DNA of 64,000 nt from Entelurus aequoreus (Eukaryota; Chordata; Actinopteri; Syngnathiformes; Syngnathidae). The translations under genes and the position numbers were made by a program. Numbering within the stretch: position 1 is the stretch's first letter; the number at the start of each line of letters is the position of its first letter. Where the stretch lies: contig NC_084753.1 of NCBI RefSeq assembly GCF_033978785.1, positions 33,731,739 through 33,795,738 on the forward strand. Reading direction: 5' to 3'. Below are positions 10,376 to 21,175 of this stretch, piece after piece. The notes beneath the pieces were generated by a model. The model was not told the DNA's origin. It worked only from the letters and a program-made list of their open reading frames with translations, and made no database searches.

Positions 10376-10680
10376 GGATTTCTAATGGTGATAGCGAGAA
10401 GCAGCTTTCGTCGTTAAGCGCCGCCCACTATGAATGTCTACAGATAAGTACTGACCCATACGGCGCTTCAGGGTGTCATTATTATCATTTGTACCAATTA
10501 TGATTAAGATCTGAATTTGTCAAGCCAATTTATTCAAGTTTTGTCTTGTTTAAAATGTTTTGGTGAGCCCTCTGATCAAAGTTTGGCTCCATGCCCCGCC
10601 CACATCCTATGACGTAGGCAAATTTCCTTTGCGGTTTATCATCGCCCATCCGTCTGAGATCTGTCATCTTTGGTCAAAGT
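10376..10680. other. No recognised feature
   Basis: Unclassified sequence between two repeats; no supported coding signal. Confidence 0.35.
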
Positions 10681-10850
10681 CCCTTATCAATCAATCAATC
10701 AAAGTTTATTTATATAGCCCTAAATCACAAGTGTCTCAAAGGGCTGCACAAGCCACGACGACATCCTCGGGTCAGATCCCACATCAGGGCAAGAAAAAAC
10801 TCAACCCAATGGGATACAATGAGAAACCTTGGAAATAAATCTACGGTGAA
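10681..10850 (-). repeat. LINE-type 3' fragment
   Basis: ATCAATCAATCAAAG followed by TTTATTTATATAGCCCTAAA and GTGTCTCAAAGGGCTGCACA, a dispersed teleost repeat end seen here as the inverse strand. Truncated on its 5' side. Confidence 0.6.
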
Positions 10851-10899
10851 TCTGGTAGCAGAGGGTATTTCTTTCAAATTTTTAAGGAGGCGCTGCTGA

Positions 10900-11798
10900 G
10901 TCAGTGGTGGGCTGATCATAATTAAAGATACAAGTCATTTTTTATTTACTTTCCCTAAATATCTAAAAGTATTCAAATTCTTTTCATGTCATATTATGCT
11001 CCTTCCAGCGCTGTTGTTTTTAGTTTATAGAGTTTTTATCCAATCAGAATTCAGCTAGCTTATGTTGCCATGCCGTACCAAATCTGCCCGAGGCCTTCAG
11101 AATCAACAATGCGGGTGAACGGACACAAATATTTGACAGACAGTTGCAATAGCCATTAAGATCCTGAGTTGTTGTCAATAAGGCCTTCTCGATGGCCTAA
11201 GGCAGATATATATAGTGATGTTATGAGCTGGGTAACATAAGAACTCCATTACCCAGCATGCCACAGTAGTGAAACGCATGCGCAAGTAGCCCCTGGATGT
11301 TTTTGATGAGCATGCTGTGGAGTAAACTTTAAGAACTCAGCCTACACGCCTCGTCTGCATCTTTTATGATTAGACAAGACAACACATATATTTGCAAGGC
11401 CATTTTCAAGAAGGATATTTAAAAGAGAAACTACATCTTGTGAGACGATATCGGCCAACCCCGGAAGCTCGAACAGGTGCTACAAATTGTGAGTTCAGAT
11501 ATTTTATTTCTTTATTTTCTCAGGTTTAATAAGTTTTTTGCCATTTTAATTTTGACAGTACCACATAAGATATGTTTTAATAGCTGATGCACGTTTATTG
11601 ATTTTTAAACCCGCCGGAAAATAACCCATTTGTACACCGTTGGTGGTGATTCAATGCTCATTAGTGCGTAAATGTGTTTCTGTATAGTATTTCTCCAGCA
11701 ATGGTCATGTGGTGACATCAATGATGGTATTTTGAGAGGTAATCATTGGACACAGGACATCACTGAAGGCCTAAATGGCCATGTTGTGTCCGGGCTCC
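10900..11798 (+). repeat. Dispersed repeat, CAGTGGTGGGC family, copy A
   Basis: Matches the inverse of 42509-44420 over several blocks: ACTTTCCCTAAATATCTAAA, AATCAGAATTCAGCTAGC, CAAGAAGGATATTTAAA and ATCACTGAAGGCCTA. The left end CAGTGGTGGGC resembles the end CAGTGGCGGGC of the other copy, so it is probably a DNA transposon. It contains CATTACCCAGCATGCC, which resembles a ZNF143 site. No transposase frame. Confidence 0.6.
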
Positions 11799-12129
11799 CA
11801 AAAAATACCAAATGCGCTTGCAAAAATTGGTGAGTTCTTATGCATGTTAAGGGCCTCATAAATGCAATGGAAGTGGGAGGATAATATAAACAAAGCCATT
11901 TCAGGAGGGCCTTTGCAGCTTTTTGCTGCTCAGGCACTTAAAATACTGCTAAAAATAAATTAGGGTTAGGTTTCATAATAAAGTACTTAAAAACTTCGCA
12001 GGATGGTCACGGGGTCTGGCGATCTCTATAGGGTGCGCAATCAGGGAGCGTTTAAAAAATCGGATTAATGCACAATCACGACACACGTCTACAAAAGTAT
12101 TTTTGTTGTCACCTTATTGGTAAAAAACT
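11799..12129. other. No recognised feature
   Basis: Unclassified non-coding sequence. Confidence 0.35.
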
Positions 12130-12137
12130 ATCTAACC

Positions 12138-12670
12138 CATACTTGCCAACCTTGAGACCTGCGAATTCGGGAGATTGGGGGCAGGGGGTTGAGGTGTGGG
12201 GGGTGGGGTTTGGTGGTAGCGGGGGTGTATATTGTAGCCCGGAAGAGTTAGGGATGCAAGGGATTCTGGGTATTTGTTCTGTTGTGTTTATGTTGTGTTA
12301 CGGTGCGGATGTTCTCCCGAAATGTGTTTGTCGTTCTTGTTTGGTGTGGGTTCACAGTGTGGCGCATATTTGTAACAGTGTTAAAGTTGTTTATACGGCC
12401 ACCCTCAGAGTGACCTGTATGGCTGTTGATCAAGTATGTCTTGCAGTCACTTTCGTGTGTATGTAGAAGCCGCATACAACATGTGACTGGGCCGGCACGC
12501 TGTTTGTATGGTGAAAAAGCGGACGCGTCGACAGGTTGTAGAGGACGCTAAAGGCAGTGCCATCACAGCATGCCCTTAATATTATTGTCCGGGTGAAAAT
12601 CGGGAGAAATTCGGGAGGGGCACTGAAATTCGGGAGTCTCGCGGAAAAATCTGGAGGGTTGGCAAGTTTG
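12138..12670. mobile_element. hAT-like non-autonomous element (CATACTTGCCAACC ends)
   Basis: Starts CATACTTGCCAACC and ends GGTTGGCAAGTTTG. Flanking octamers ATCTAACC and ATCTAACT agree at 7 of 8. The interior (about 12206-12435) matches, inverted, the interior of the element at 16962-17731, whose ends are different. The 132-codon frame here is G/T-rich and has no domain. Confidence 0.85.
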
Positions 12671-12761
12671 ATCTAACTTGGTCTTTTTCAGCCATTTGGG
12701 GAAATCATTTATTAATATATCTCGATAACGTGCTGTATTATCATAACAAAAATAATAATCA

Positions 12762-13137
12762 TCCATCCATCCATTTTCTACCGCTTGTCCCGTTCGGGGT
12801 CGCGGGGGGTGCTGGAGCCTATCTCAGCTGCATTCGGGCGGAAGGCGGGGTACGCCCTGGACAAGTCGCCACCTCATCGCAGGGCCAACACAGATAGACA
12901 GACAACATTCACACTCACATTCACACACTAGGGCCAATTTAGTGTTGCCAATCAACCTATCCCCAGGTGCATGTCTTTGGCGGTGGGAGGAAAACGGAGT
13001 ACCCGGAGGGAACCCACGCAGTCACGGGGAGAACTTGCAAACTCCACACAGAAAGATCCCGAGCCCGGGATTGAACCCAGGACTACTCAGGACCTTCGTA
13101 TTGTGAGGCACATGCACTAACCCCTGTGCCAACTCTA
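12762..13137 (-). mobile_element. Full-length tRNA-derived SINE with GATG tail
   Basis: Read on the minus strand it starts near 13137 with a polymerase III A-box-like TGGCACAGGGGTTAG (13118-13132) and a B-box-like GGTTCAATCCC (about 13068-13078). It continues through a conserved body and ends AAGCGGTAGAAAATGGATGG plus further GATG units. The last 40 bp resemble the 3' end of the RTE element at 42831-43613, so it is probably copied by that enzyme. This is the only complete copy in the window. Confidence 0.85.
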
Positions 13138-13681
13138 TTAATTACCACTACCATCACCATCACTGAAGCAATAATGTCAACGACAGCAGCAACGTCATAC
13201 ATTAGGGAGTTACTGTTTGAGTGACAGCTGGAGACCTGGAAGCCTGAGCTCAGGGAGAAAGTGCTGCCATACCCCACAGAGGAGCGAGGAGATGAAGGCC
13301 GTAAAAGTCAAGACTACACCGCCCTCTGGTGGCCAAAGCACTGAAAGGCAGCTGAGTGGTAAACACGTGGATGACTGTGCTTCATTTGCTGCAGTTGCCA
13401 GGTCCCCATGTCAGCCTCTGTGCACTCCAGCAACAATAAGGCACAAGGAATGATGACTTGGATTTCAAGTCACAAGGAGAGGCGTGCACCCGGATAGCAC
13501 AAGACATTGATTTAATGTTGGATTTTGATCAGATTGGTTATTTGTGGATGAGGTTGAAAAATCAATGTTGATTCAAAGCTCCTGATGGAACTACACCATA
13601 AATGGAGTAACAACATGAGTATTGTTTTAACGAGGCATTTTAAAAACCTACAGAGGAAGGTTGAACTGTTTAAATGGTCCT
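13138..13681. other. No recognised feature
   Basis: The 60-78 codon frames here have no recognisable motif. No repeat boundary seen. Confidence 0.35.
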
Positions 13682-13685
13682 TTAA

Positions 13686-15252
13686 AGGCCTACTGAAAGC
13701 CACTACTACCGACCACGCAGTCTGATAGTTTATATATCAATGATGAAATCTTAACATTATAACACATGCCAATACGGCCGGGTTAACTTATAAAGTGACA
13801 TTTTAAATTTGCCGCTAAACTTCCGGTTCGAAACGCCTCTGAGGATGACGTATGCGCGTGACGTAGCCCGGCGAACACGGGTATGCCTTCCACATTGAAG
13901 CCAATACGAAAAAGCTCTGTTTTCATTTCATAATTCCACAGTATTCTGGACATCTGTGTTCGTGAATCTGTTGCAATCATGTTCATTGCATTATGGAGAA
14001 GGAAGCTGAGCAAGCAAAGAAGAAAGTTGTCGGTGCGAAATGGACGTATTTTTCGAACGTAGTCAGCAACAACAGTACACAGCCGGCGCTTCTTTGTTTA
14101 CATTCCCGAAAGATGCAGTCAAGATGGAAGAACTCGGATAACAGAGACTCTAACCAGGAGGACTTTTGACTTCGATACACAGACGCCTGTAGAGAACTGG
14201 GACAACACAGACTCTTACCAGGATTACTTTGATTTGGATGACAAAGACGCAGACGTGCTACTGTGAGTATGCAGCTTTGGCTTCTAAACATTTGATCGCT
14301 TGACCGTATGTGCGCAACTTTTTTTTGCGTATGTACGTAACTTTTTTAAAATATATAAGCTTTATGAACCTTGGGTTAGGTGAACGGTCTTTTGGGCTGA
14401 GTGATTGTGTGTGTTGATCAGGTGTTTGAATTGTATTGGCGTGTTCTATGGAGCTAGGAGCTAGCATAGGAGCTAGGAGCTAGCATAACAAACACGCAGG
14501 TGTTTTTATGCAGGATTAATTTGTGGCATATTAAATATAAGCCTGGTTGTGTTGTGGCTAATAGAGTATATATATGTCTTGTGTTTATTTACTGTTTTAG
14601 TCATTCCCAGCTGAATATCAGGTACCGTGAGTATGCAGCCTTGGCTGCTAAACATTTGATAGCTTGACCGTATGTGCGCGTCACGTACGTAACTTTTTAA
14701 AAATATATAAGCTTTATGAACCTTGGGTTAGGTGAACGGTCTTTTGGGCTGAGTGATTGTGTGTGTTGATCAGGTGTTTGAATTGTATTGGCGTGTTCTA
14801 TGGAGCTAGGAGCTAGCAGAGGAGCTAGGAGCTAGCGTAACAAACACGCAGGTGTTTTTATGCAGGATTAATTTGTGGCATATTAAATATAAGCCTGGTT
14901 GTGTTGTGGCTAATAGAGTATATATATGTCTTGTGTTTATTTACTGTTGTAGTCATTCCCAGCTGAATATCAGGTCACCCCCGGCTCTCACAGCATCTTC
15001 CCTATCTGAATAGCTTCAACTCCCCACTAGTCCTTCACTTGCACTTTACTCATCCACAAATCTTTCATCCTCGCTCAAATTAATGGGGAAATTGTCGCTT
15101 TCTCGGTCCGAATCTCTCTCACTTCATGCGGCCATCATTGTAAACAATAGGGAACTTTGCGTATATGTTCAACTGACTACGTCACGCTACTTCCGGTAGG
15201 GGCAAGCCTTTTTTTTATCAGATACCAAAAGTTGCAATCTTTATCGTCGTTG
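13686..15252 (+). mobile_element. TTAA-flanked element, copy 1, truncated at right
   Basis: Preceded by TTAA (13682-13685) and begins AGGCCTACTGAAA, the 13-bp end shared by four copies. On the plus strand a start codon at about 13993 opens a lysine-rich frame. It ends early because of an extra T in GAGGACTTTTGA. A donor-like GTGAGTATGC follows at 14263. The opposite module (about 15080-15150, minus strand) starts ATGGCCGCATGA and so stops after three codons. A SINE abuts at 15253 and the right end is missing. A 364-bp internal duplication is listed separately. The TTAA target is typical of piggyBac. Confidence 0.75.
14263..14973 (+). repeat. 364-bp tandem duplication inside TTAA element copy 1
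   Basis: The block beginning GTGAGTATGCAGC recurs at 14263 and 14627. Copy 3 at 40703 has only one. The second unit is preceded by TACC, as in copy 2 (CTACCGTGAGTA), not CTACT as in the first. This suggests recombination between two subfamilies. Short GGAGCTAGGAGCTAGC repeats lie within each unit. Confidence 0.8.
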
Positions 15253-15497
15253 TTCCATGTGAAGTGAAGTGAATTACATTTATATAGCGCTTTTTCTCAA
15301 GTGACTCAAAGCGCTTTACATAGTGAAACCCAATATCTAAGTTACATTTAAACCAGTGTGGGTGGCACTGGGAGCAGGTGGGTAAAGTGTCTTGCCCAAG
15401 GACACAACGGCAGTGACTAGGATGGCGGAAGCGGGGATCGAACCTGCAACCCTCAAGTTGCTGGCACGGCCGCTCTACCAACCGAGCTATACCGTCC
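15253..15497 (-). mobile_element. tRNA-derived SINE
   Basis: On the minus strand the head reads TAGCTCGGTTGGTAGAGCG (A box) and GGTTCGATCCCCG (B box), followed by CCTTGGGCAAGACACTT and a tail ending AAAGCGCTATATAAATG. Only the head resembles a tRNA; the long unrelated body and tail make it a SINE, not a tRNA gene. It marks the truncated right edge of TTAA element copy 1. Confidence 0.85.
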
Positions 15498-15762
15498 ATA
15501 CTATGCTTATGTTTAAGAGAAAAAGATTTAAAGGCCTACTGAAATGAAATTTTCTTATTTAAACGGGGATAGCAGATCCATTCTATGTGTCATACTTGAT
15601 CATTTCGCGATATTGCCATATTTTTGCTGAAATGATTTAGTAGAGAACATCGACGATAAAGTTCGCAACTTTTGGTCGCTGATAAAAAAGCCTTGCCTGT
15701 ACCGGAAGTAGCGTGACGTCACAGGTTGTGGAGCTCCTCACATCTGCACATTGTTTACAATC

Positions 15763-15913
15763 ATGGCCACCACCAGCGAGAGCGATTCGGACCGAGAAAG
15801 TGACGATTTCCCCATTAATTTGAGCGAGGATGAAAGATTTGTGGATGAGGAAAGTGAGAGTGAAGGACTAGAGGGCAGTGGAAGCGATTCAGATAGGGAA
15901 GATGCTGTGAGAG
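15763..15913 (+). CDS. Exon-like acidic Ser/Asp/Glu-rich open module of TTAA element copy 2
   Basis: The ATG sits in a good context (ACAATCATGGCC) about 40 bp downstream of the ETS/CRE-like sites. Fifty codons follow, ending at AGAG before GTGGGTGGG, a plausible splice donor with one base left over. The peptide is strikingly acidic: it contains SESDSDRESDDFPINLSEDE and GSGSDSDRED. In copy 4 the same start region is broken, and in copies 1 and 3 it stops after three codons. Acidic N-termini of this kind occur in some transposase-derived proteins, but no downstream exon is present, so the function is unknown. It could be a relic of the first exon of the autonomous parent. Confidence 0.4.
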
Positions 15914-16250
15914 GTGGGTGGGACCTGATATTCAGCTGGGAATGACTAAAACAGTAAATAAACACAAGACATATATATACTCTATTAGCCACAACACAAC
16001 CAGGCTTATATTTAATATGCCACCAATTAATCCGCATAACAAACACCTCCCCCCTCCCGTCCATATAACCCGCCAATACAAATCAAACACCCGCACAACA
16101 CACGCAATCCCACAGCCCAAAGTACCGTTCACCTCCCCAAAGTTCATACAGCACGTATATTTCCCAAAAGTCATGTACGTGACATGCACATAGCGGCACG
16201 CACGTACGGGCAAGCGATCAAATGTTTGGAAGCCGCAGCTGCGTACTCAC

Positions 16251-16502
16251 GGTAGCGCGTATCCAACTCAAAGTCCTCCTGGTAAGAGTCTCTGTTGTCC
16301 CATCTCCACAATCATGCGTATCCAACTCAAAGTCCTCCTGGTAAGAGTCTATGTTGTCCCAGTTCTCAACAGGCCAATGGTAAAGCTTGACTGTCATCGT
16401 TCGGGAATGTAACAATGAAACACCGGCTATGTGTTTGTGTTGCCACAGCCGGCCGCTAATACACCGCTTCCCACCTACAGCTTTCTTCTTTGCTATCTCC
16501 AT
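16251..16502 (-). CDS. Exon-like inward module at the other end of TTAA element copy 2
   Basis: Read on the minus strand, an ATG opens 84 codons that end exactly at GTGAGTACGC, a near-ideal vertebrate splice donor. The peptide begins MEIAKKKAVGG and carries NWDNIDSYQEDFELDT. A second version of that motif is encoded just downstream in another frame, which points to a small internal duplication. Copies 1 and 3 have the same module with an extra T in the GAGGACTTTGA region that terminates it. No domain was recognised. It faces the 15763-15913 exon, so the two cannot belong to one transcript. Confidence 0.4.
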
Positions 16503-16961
16503 TGTTCATTAAACAAATTGCAAAAGATTCACCAACACAGATGTCCAGAATACTATGGAATTTTGCGATGAAAACAGATGACTTAATAGCTGGCCACAAT
16601 GGTGACCCAAAATGTCCGCTACAATCCGTGACGTCACACACAAACGTCATCATACCGAGACGTTTTCAGCAGGATATTTCATGGGAAATTTAAAATTGCA
16701 CTTTACTAATCTAACCCGGCCGTATTGGCATGTGTTGCAATGTTAAGATTTCATCATTGATATATAAACTATCAGACTGCGTGGTCGGTAGTAGTGGGTT
16801 TCAGTAGGCCTTTAAACATTAACATTGTATTCACTGTATAATGCTAGGTTATGATCAACACTGAAATAACGTTGAATTCCTGACCAATTCTGACAATAAG
16901 TCAACCGTGATTCAACTATTAAAATTAAATTTAAAGTACCAATGATTGTCACACACACAAT

Positions 16962-17731
16962 TAGAGATGTCCGATAATATCGGACTGCCGATATTATCGG
17001 CCGATAAATGCTTTAAAAAGTAATATCGGAAATTATCGGTATCGGTTTCTAAAAGTAAAATGTATGACTTTTTAAAACGCAGCTGTACAGAGTGGTACAC
17101 GGACGTAGGGAGAAGTACAGAGTGCCGACCCAATCACATAATATCTACGGCTTTTCACACACACACAAGTTAATGCAATTCATACTTGGTCAACAGCCAT
17201 ACAGGTCACACTGAGGGTGGATGTATAAACAACTTTAACACTGTTACAAATATGCGCCACACTGTGAACCCACACCAAAGAAGAATGACAAAACACATTT
17301 CGGGAGAACATCCGCACCGTAACACAACATAAACACAACAGAACAAATACCCAGAACCCCTTGCAGCACTAACTCTTCCAGGACGCTACAATATACCCCC
17401 CCACCCCCGCTAACCCCCCCGCCCACCAAATTCCAAAGCTACTGTTTTGAGGCATGTTAAAAAAAATAATGCACTTTGTGACTTCAATAATAAATATGGC
17501 AGTGCCATGTTGGCATTTTTTTTCCATAACTTGAGTTGATTTATTTTGGAAAACCTTGTTAAATTGTTTAATGCATCCAGCGGGGCATCACAACAAAATT
17601 AGGCATAATAATGTGTTAATTCCACGACGGTATATATCGGTATCGGTTGATATCGGAATCGGTAATTAAGAGTTGGACAATATCGGAATATCGGATATGG
17701 GCAAAAAAAAAGCCATTATCGGACATCTCTA
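16962..17731. mobile_element. hAT-like element (TAGAGATGTCCGATAA ends)
   Basis: Ends are TAGAGATGTCCGATAATATC and ATTATCGGACATCTCTA. Flanking octamers CACACAAT (16954-16961) and CCCACAAT (17732-17739) match at 7 of 8. The subterminal regions are rich in TATCGG motifs. The interior (about 17185-17420) is homologous to 12206-12435, inverted. It is unlike the interior of 35337-35977, which has the same ends. No transposase. Confidence 0.9.
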
Positions 17732-17739
17732 CCCACAAT

Positions 17740-18429
17740 GCATTTCCGTGTCACACTTTCAAGCCCTAAACAGCAGTACTTCGGTCTCAAATCAAAAAAT
17801 CAATCAAAATGTATTAGACATAAGTGTCTCGAAAAGCTTTACAAACTGTTATGTGCGTGCATCGTGGAAATACAAAAATAGAGCGCAGCAGGGAAGCGCA
17901 CAGAAAGCACATACTGCAAATACTGAGCAATGAAAGCATACCAACAACAAACAGCTGACACCGGCATTTATACCCTTTTGATTAGTGATCACGGACAAGA
18001 GAGTCCACTGATCGCCAATCAAGAGCAGGTGAAATAAACAGCGCTCAGAGGCAGGGAAATGAAGTCACGGTAAGGCAACACAAACAGAACAGGAAGTGGG
18101 AACAAAATAAAAGCGCTAAAAAAGCACCGGAAACACACCACAAAACCAAAACAAGGTATGAGCCTGTTCCCACAAACAGTAAACCAAAGGAAGTTTTTCC
18201 CTTGAGAAATAAAATAAATCCAACTAATTAATTGTAGTCTAGACACCCCAAAATGTTACTAAAACTTATTTTAAAAATGAATAAAATAACTATGGTTTTA
18301 CATGCAGAAAACAATGGGAAATAGATACAAACGACACAAGAAAGGAACATTTAACATCTCATTTAAGACTCTCGGGTTGTGTTCCCAGCCTTTTGTGAGT
18401 CAACTATTTTGAACACAGGGAGTGAACAA
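17740..18429. other. Unclassified, possibly repeat-derived
   Basis: Runs such as ACAGCTGACACCGGCATTTA and AACAGGAAGTGGGAACAAAA recall dispersed fish repeats, but no termini or duplications were found. No gene supported. Confidence 0.3.
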
Positions 18430-18575
18430 AAGAATTGGTGACTAATGTGGTATGGAGAAGGGGTAGGAATGAGTAAGCCTCGGCTTCTTTCCACTCCCGT
18501 TCAGACATGTTGAACTTTACACCAGAGATTTATTGTGATGTAACTTTGCGTGCATGTTCGAAACAAACCGGTATC
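18430..18575 (+). repeat. LINE 3' fragment
   Basis: Shares the layout GCTTCTTTCCACTCCC, CAGACATGTTGAAC and GCATGTTCGAAACAAAC with the LINE 3' end at 30441-30665. Confidence 0.5.
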
Positions 18576-19024
18576 TTGTTGGCCAAGATGGAAATGAGCG
18601 GAGAATAGGTATGGTGACCGAATTCTGTACTTTTATAGGCACCGACCGAAGTCTGTACATATGTCCATACCATATTGATTCACGTGAGATCAAACGGTGC
18701 CATATTTCGACACCTTTGATACGCGTGACGTCACGTCCGGTTGCAGCCTCGACACCGGCTCAAACACTTGGCGGGGAAACAAGTGATCAAGCACATACCC
18801 CTGGGTAATGTTACAATTTTTTATGCCAACAAACGAAGGAGAAGGCGCTCCAACGTACACTAAGGCTCCACTTTCTAAAATGTGCTAGCTCGATGCTAAT
18901 TTACATAAGATTTTCCATTTACCAAATAGCATTAGCCATTTTAGCTGGTATTTCACCACCACCAAATTTGGTAAGGAAAGCTACAACAAAGATGCACGTT
19001 ACAATCAAACAGCTTGTGTGTAAT

Positions 19025-19515
19025 AAATAGAAGGGCTGTGAATATTTGGGCACCACACGATTCGATTCGATTCTTGGGGGTACACGAGTCCAATCAGAAT
19101 CGATTCTCGATTCAAAACGATTCTCGATTCCAAAATCAATACTTTTTTATAACACTGGGTGCCAGTTCTAAAAAAGATAAACAGCTCTGATACATTTCTA
19201 TATTACTTAAAATAAAAAGGGTTTTGCTTAATAAAATTCTACCCAAACATTCAATAAAGTTAAATACAAATAAGGCAACAAGAGAAGTATCCAACATTTC
19301 TCTTTTCTAAAGTAAATCTATACAGCAGATATAGATCATCTACATCAACAATATGATTTTCCTGAGTGGCTGGACACGACAGATTAAACTTTTTTTTATT
19401 TAAAAAAAAATTAAAATAAATAAATAAAAATGTAATTTTTCTATTTTTTTAATTTGATTAAGAAAAATCTCCATTCATTTAAAAAAAAATACAAAAATTG
19501 ACACCCCTAATAAAT
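19025..19515. mobile_element. hAT-like element (AGGGCTGTGAAT...ACACCCCT), nested
   Basis: Starts GGGCTGTGAATATTTGGGC with ACGATTCGATTCGATTC subterminal motifs and ends TTGACACCCCT. The octamer AATAAATA lies outside both ends (within a couple of bases on the left). A related copy is at 28741-29563. Confidence 0.7.
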
Positions 19516-19577
19516 ACACTATTTACACTTTAAACACTTTGTAGAGCTCAACAAAAGAAATCACCAGCACATTCAAC

Positions 19578-20842
19578 CATAGACATCTTATAAGTAGACG
19601 CAGCATTGGCTGCTGTGACGCGAGAAATTGGGCCGCCATCTTGAAGTGGTGATGAGCAGCCTAAACTGACAGTTGACAGGTAGAAAACAAAGATGCCGTT
19701 TCCTGCTCAAATAAGTGGACTGTTGAAAATAGGAATCGGGGGATTACTTTTCACAAGTAAGATTTAACATTAACGTACTATTGGTTGTATTTTGTGAAAA
19801 CAATATTACCACAGAGTTGAGAAGGAGCAAAGATCTTCAATAGTACGGAAATCGTAGCCGCTAGCAAACAAGAGTATGACCATTATAGAACTGCTTGTCA
19901 ATTAAATTAATTAAATTTTAAATGTCATACTTGAATAACATAAAGTTGAAATAAATGATGAAGATAAAGATTGTAAAAGCCAACAGGGGTAAAAGTTAGG
20001 ACCACAGTCCAGATTGTGTAGGAGGGGGCGGGGGGTATATGTTAGCTAACTAGACAATCAGATGGACCATGGCTATACAGTATTATATAAGTCTAGCTTC
20101 AAGTAACAATATTGAAATACTAACATTGTTGGGTAAGACAGAATTTGGTTTTATTCTGAATCCAGTGAAACAGATTGGTGGTCTTAGCTGATATAAAGAC
20201 TTTCAGGTGTTTATATATATGTTTATGTTTAAGTATTTAGCAGACGCTTTTATCTAAAGCGACATACATAAAAAATACAAATAAAACAATCACTGTAAAC
20301 ATGATCATTTAAGGGAAGAATGTAATGCAAAATATCAATACAAAGTGTCAAGACAGAATAAACTATCTGCTGCTGCAGCAACAGAGATACAGTCTATAAG
20401 ATATATAGATATCTAATGTATTCATACATTGTTTATGTAGGATATACGCATGTATATATAACCGAATCATATTGTTTCTTCAACTTAAAAATAGCTGACC
20501 GTTTTTTCCCCCTTCTCTGGGATTATATTCCCAGTTTTGATCTCGGACGTCTGGCCACTTATCGCATATAAGAATATTCTATTAATGTTAAGCAAATTAT
20601 GAATAATAAAACACGCCAAAACATGTGTCCTTTATCATAGCTACACGTATGACAAAAAAACGTGTGGAAATCGGTGGTATTCAGTGAGGTAAAATGAATG
20701 AAATGCGCTGACAGTTCATTGCTCCTGCCAAATGAATTGCACTGAGTGGAGTGGATCACCACTCCAAGATGGCGGCCCCGCGTCTCGTCAGCGCCAGTAG
20801 GCAGTAGCGCTCGATGCTGCGCCTACTTATAAGATGTCTATG
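19578..20842. mobile_element. hAT-like element with long inverted ends and exact 8-bp duplication
   Basis: The termini CATAGACATCTTATAAGTAG and CTACTTATAAGATGTCTATG are exact inverses, and similarity continues for about 75 bp (GGGCCGCCATCTTGAAGTGG against CCAAGATGGCGGCCCC). CATTCAAC lies immediately outside both ends (19570-19577 and 20843-20850), an exact 8-bp duplication. The interior includes AGCAGACGCTTTTATC, a motif common in fish repeats. No transposase. Confidence 0.95.
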
Positions 20843-21175
20843 CATTCAACTTATTGGCAAAGACTACTTCCTGGCTAAGGAACCACACTGTGGTTTATAC
20901 ACTGCTGCCATCTAATGCCTTGGAGTTGCAACTGCATGCCAAATCTACCGTATAAAAAGGTACACTTTGAGCACGGAAGTGTAAGAAGACAAGATAACTG
21001 GACAGCCCAGGCAAGTGTTAAATGTTCAATAAAAAAGGCATTTAAAAAAAGTATTTACATTTTTTAACACATTTGAACACACAAAAGTACTGAAAATTGG
21101 TACCGTTGAGTACTGGGTTTTGATAGCCAGGGAACAGGAATTTAGAAGGGAAAGGTACCCATCCCTAGCGTAGAG

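Larger units (their letters stand above)
15532..16811 (-). mobile_element. TTAA-flanked element, copy 2 (best preserved)
   Basis: Bounded by TTAA at 15528-15531 and 16812-16815, with ends AGGCCTACTGAAA and TTTCAGTAGGCCT. It lies in the orientation opposite to copies 1 and 3. Each end has a promoter-like segment. The left one has CCGGAAGTAGCGTGACGTCA (ETS-like plus CRE-like) at about 15702, then an ATG exon and a splice-donor-like site facing inward. The right one mirrors this arrangement. The two donors are about 330 bp apart. No transposase was seen, so the element must be moved by another copy. Confidence 0.8.
18606..21167. mobile_element. Large hAT-like composite, host of two nested elements
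   Basis: The left end TAGGTATGGTGACC and the right end GGTACCCATCCCTA are approximate inverted repeats. Flanking octamers GCGGAGAA and GCGTAGAG match at 6 of 8. Two complete elements (19025-19515 and 19578-20842) account for most of the length; the remaining host sequence is about 800 bp. No transposase frame survives. Confidence 0.6.

Noticed and set aside
12068..12466. 132-codon frame
   Set aside because: It crosses the boundary of the hAT-like element at 12138 and is G/T-rich by nature of the repeat.
13783..14291. Minus-strand frames of 76 and 102 codons, repeated at 40800-41308
   Set aside because: They are antisense to the TTAA element's own exon-like module and recur only because the element does.
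15420..15497. tRNA gene on the minus strand
   Set aside because: A and B boxes are present, but they lead into a conserved SINE body found at other positions (39754-40024, 53262-53430).
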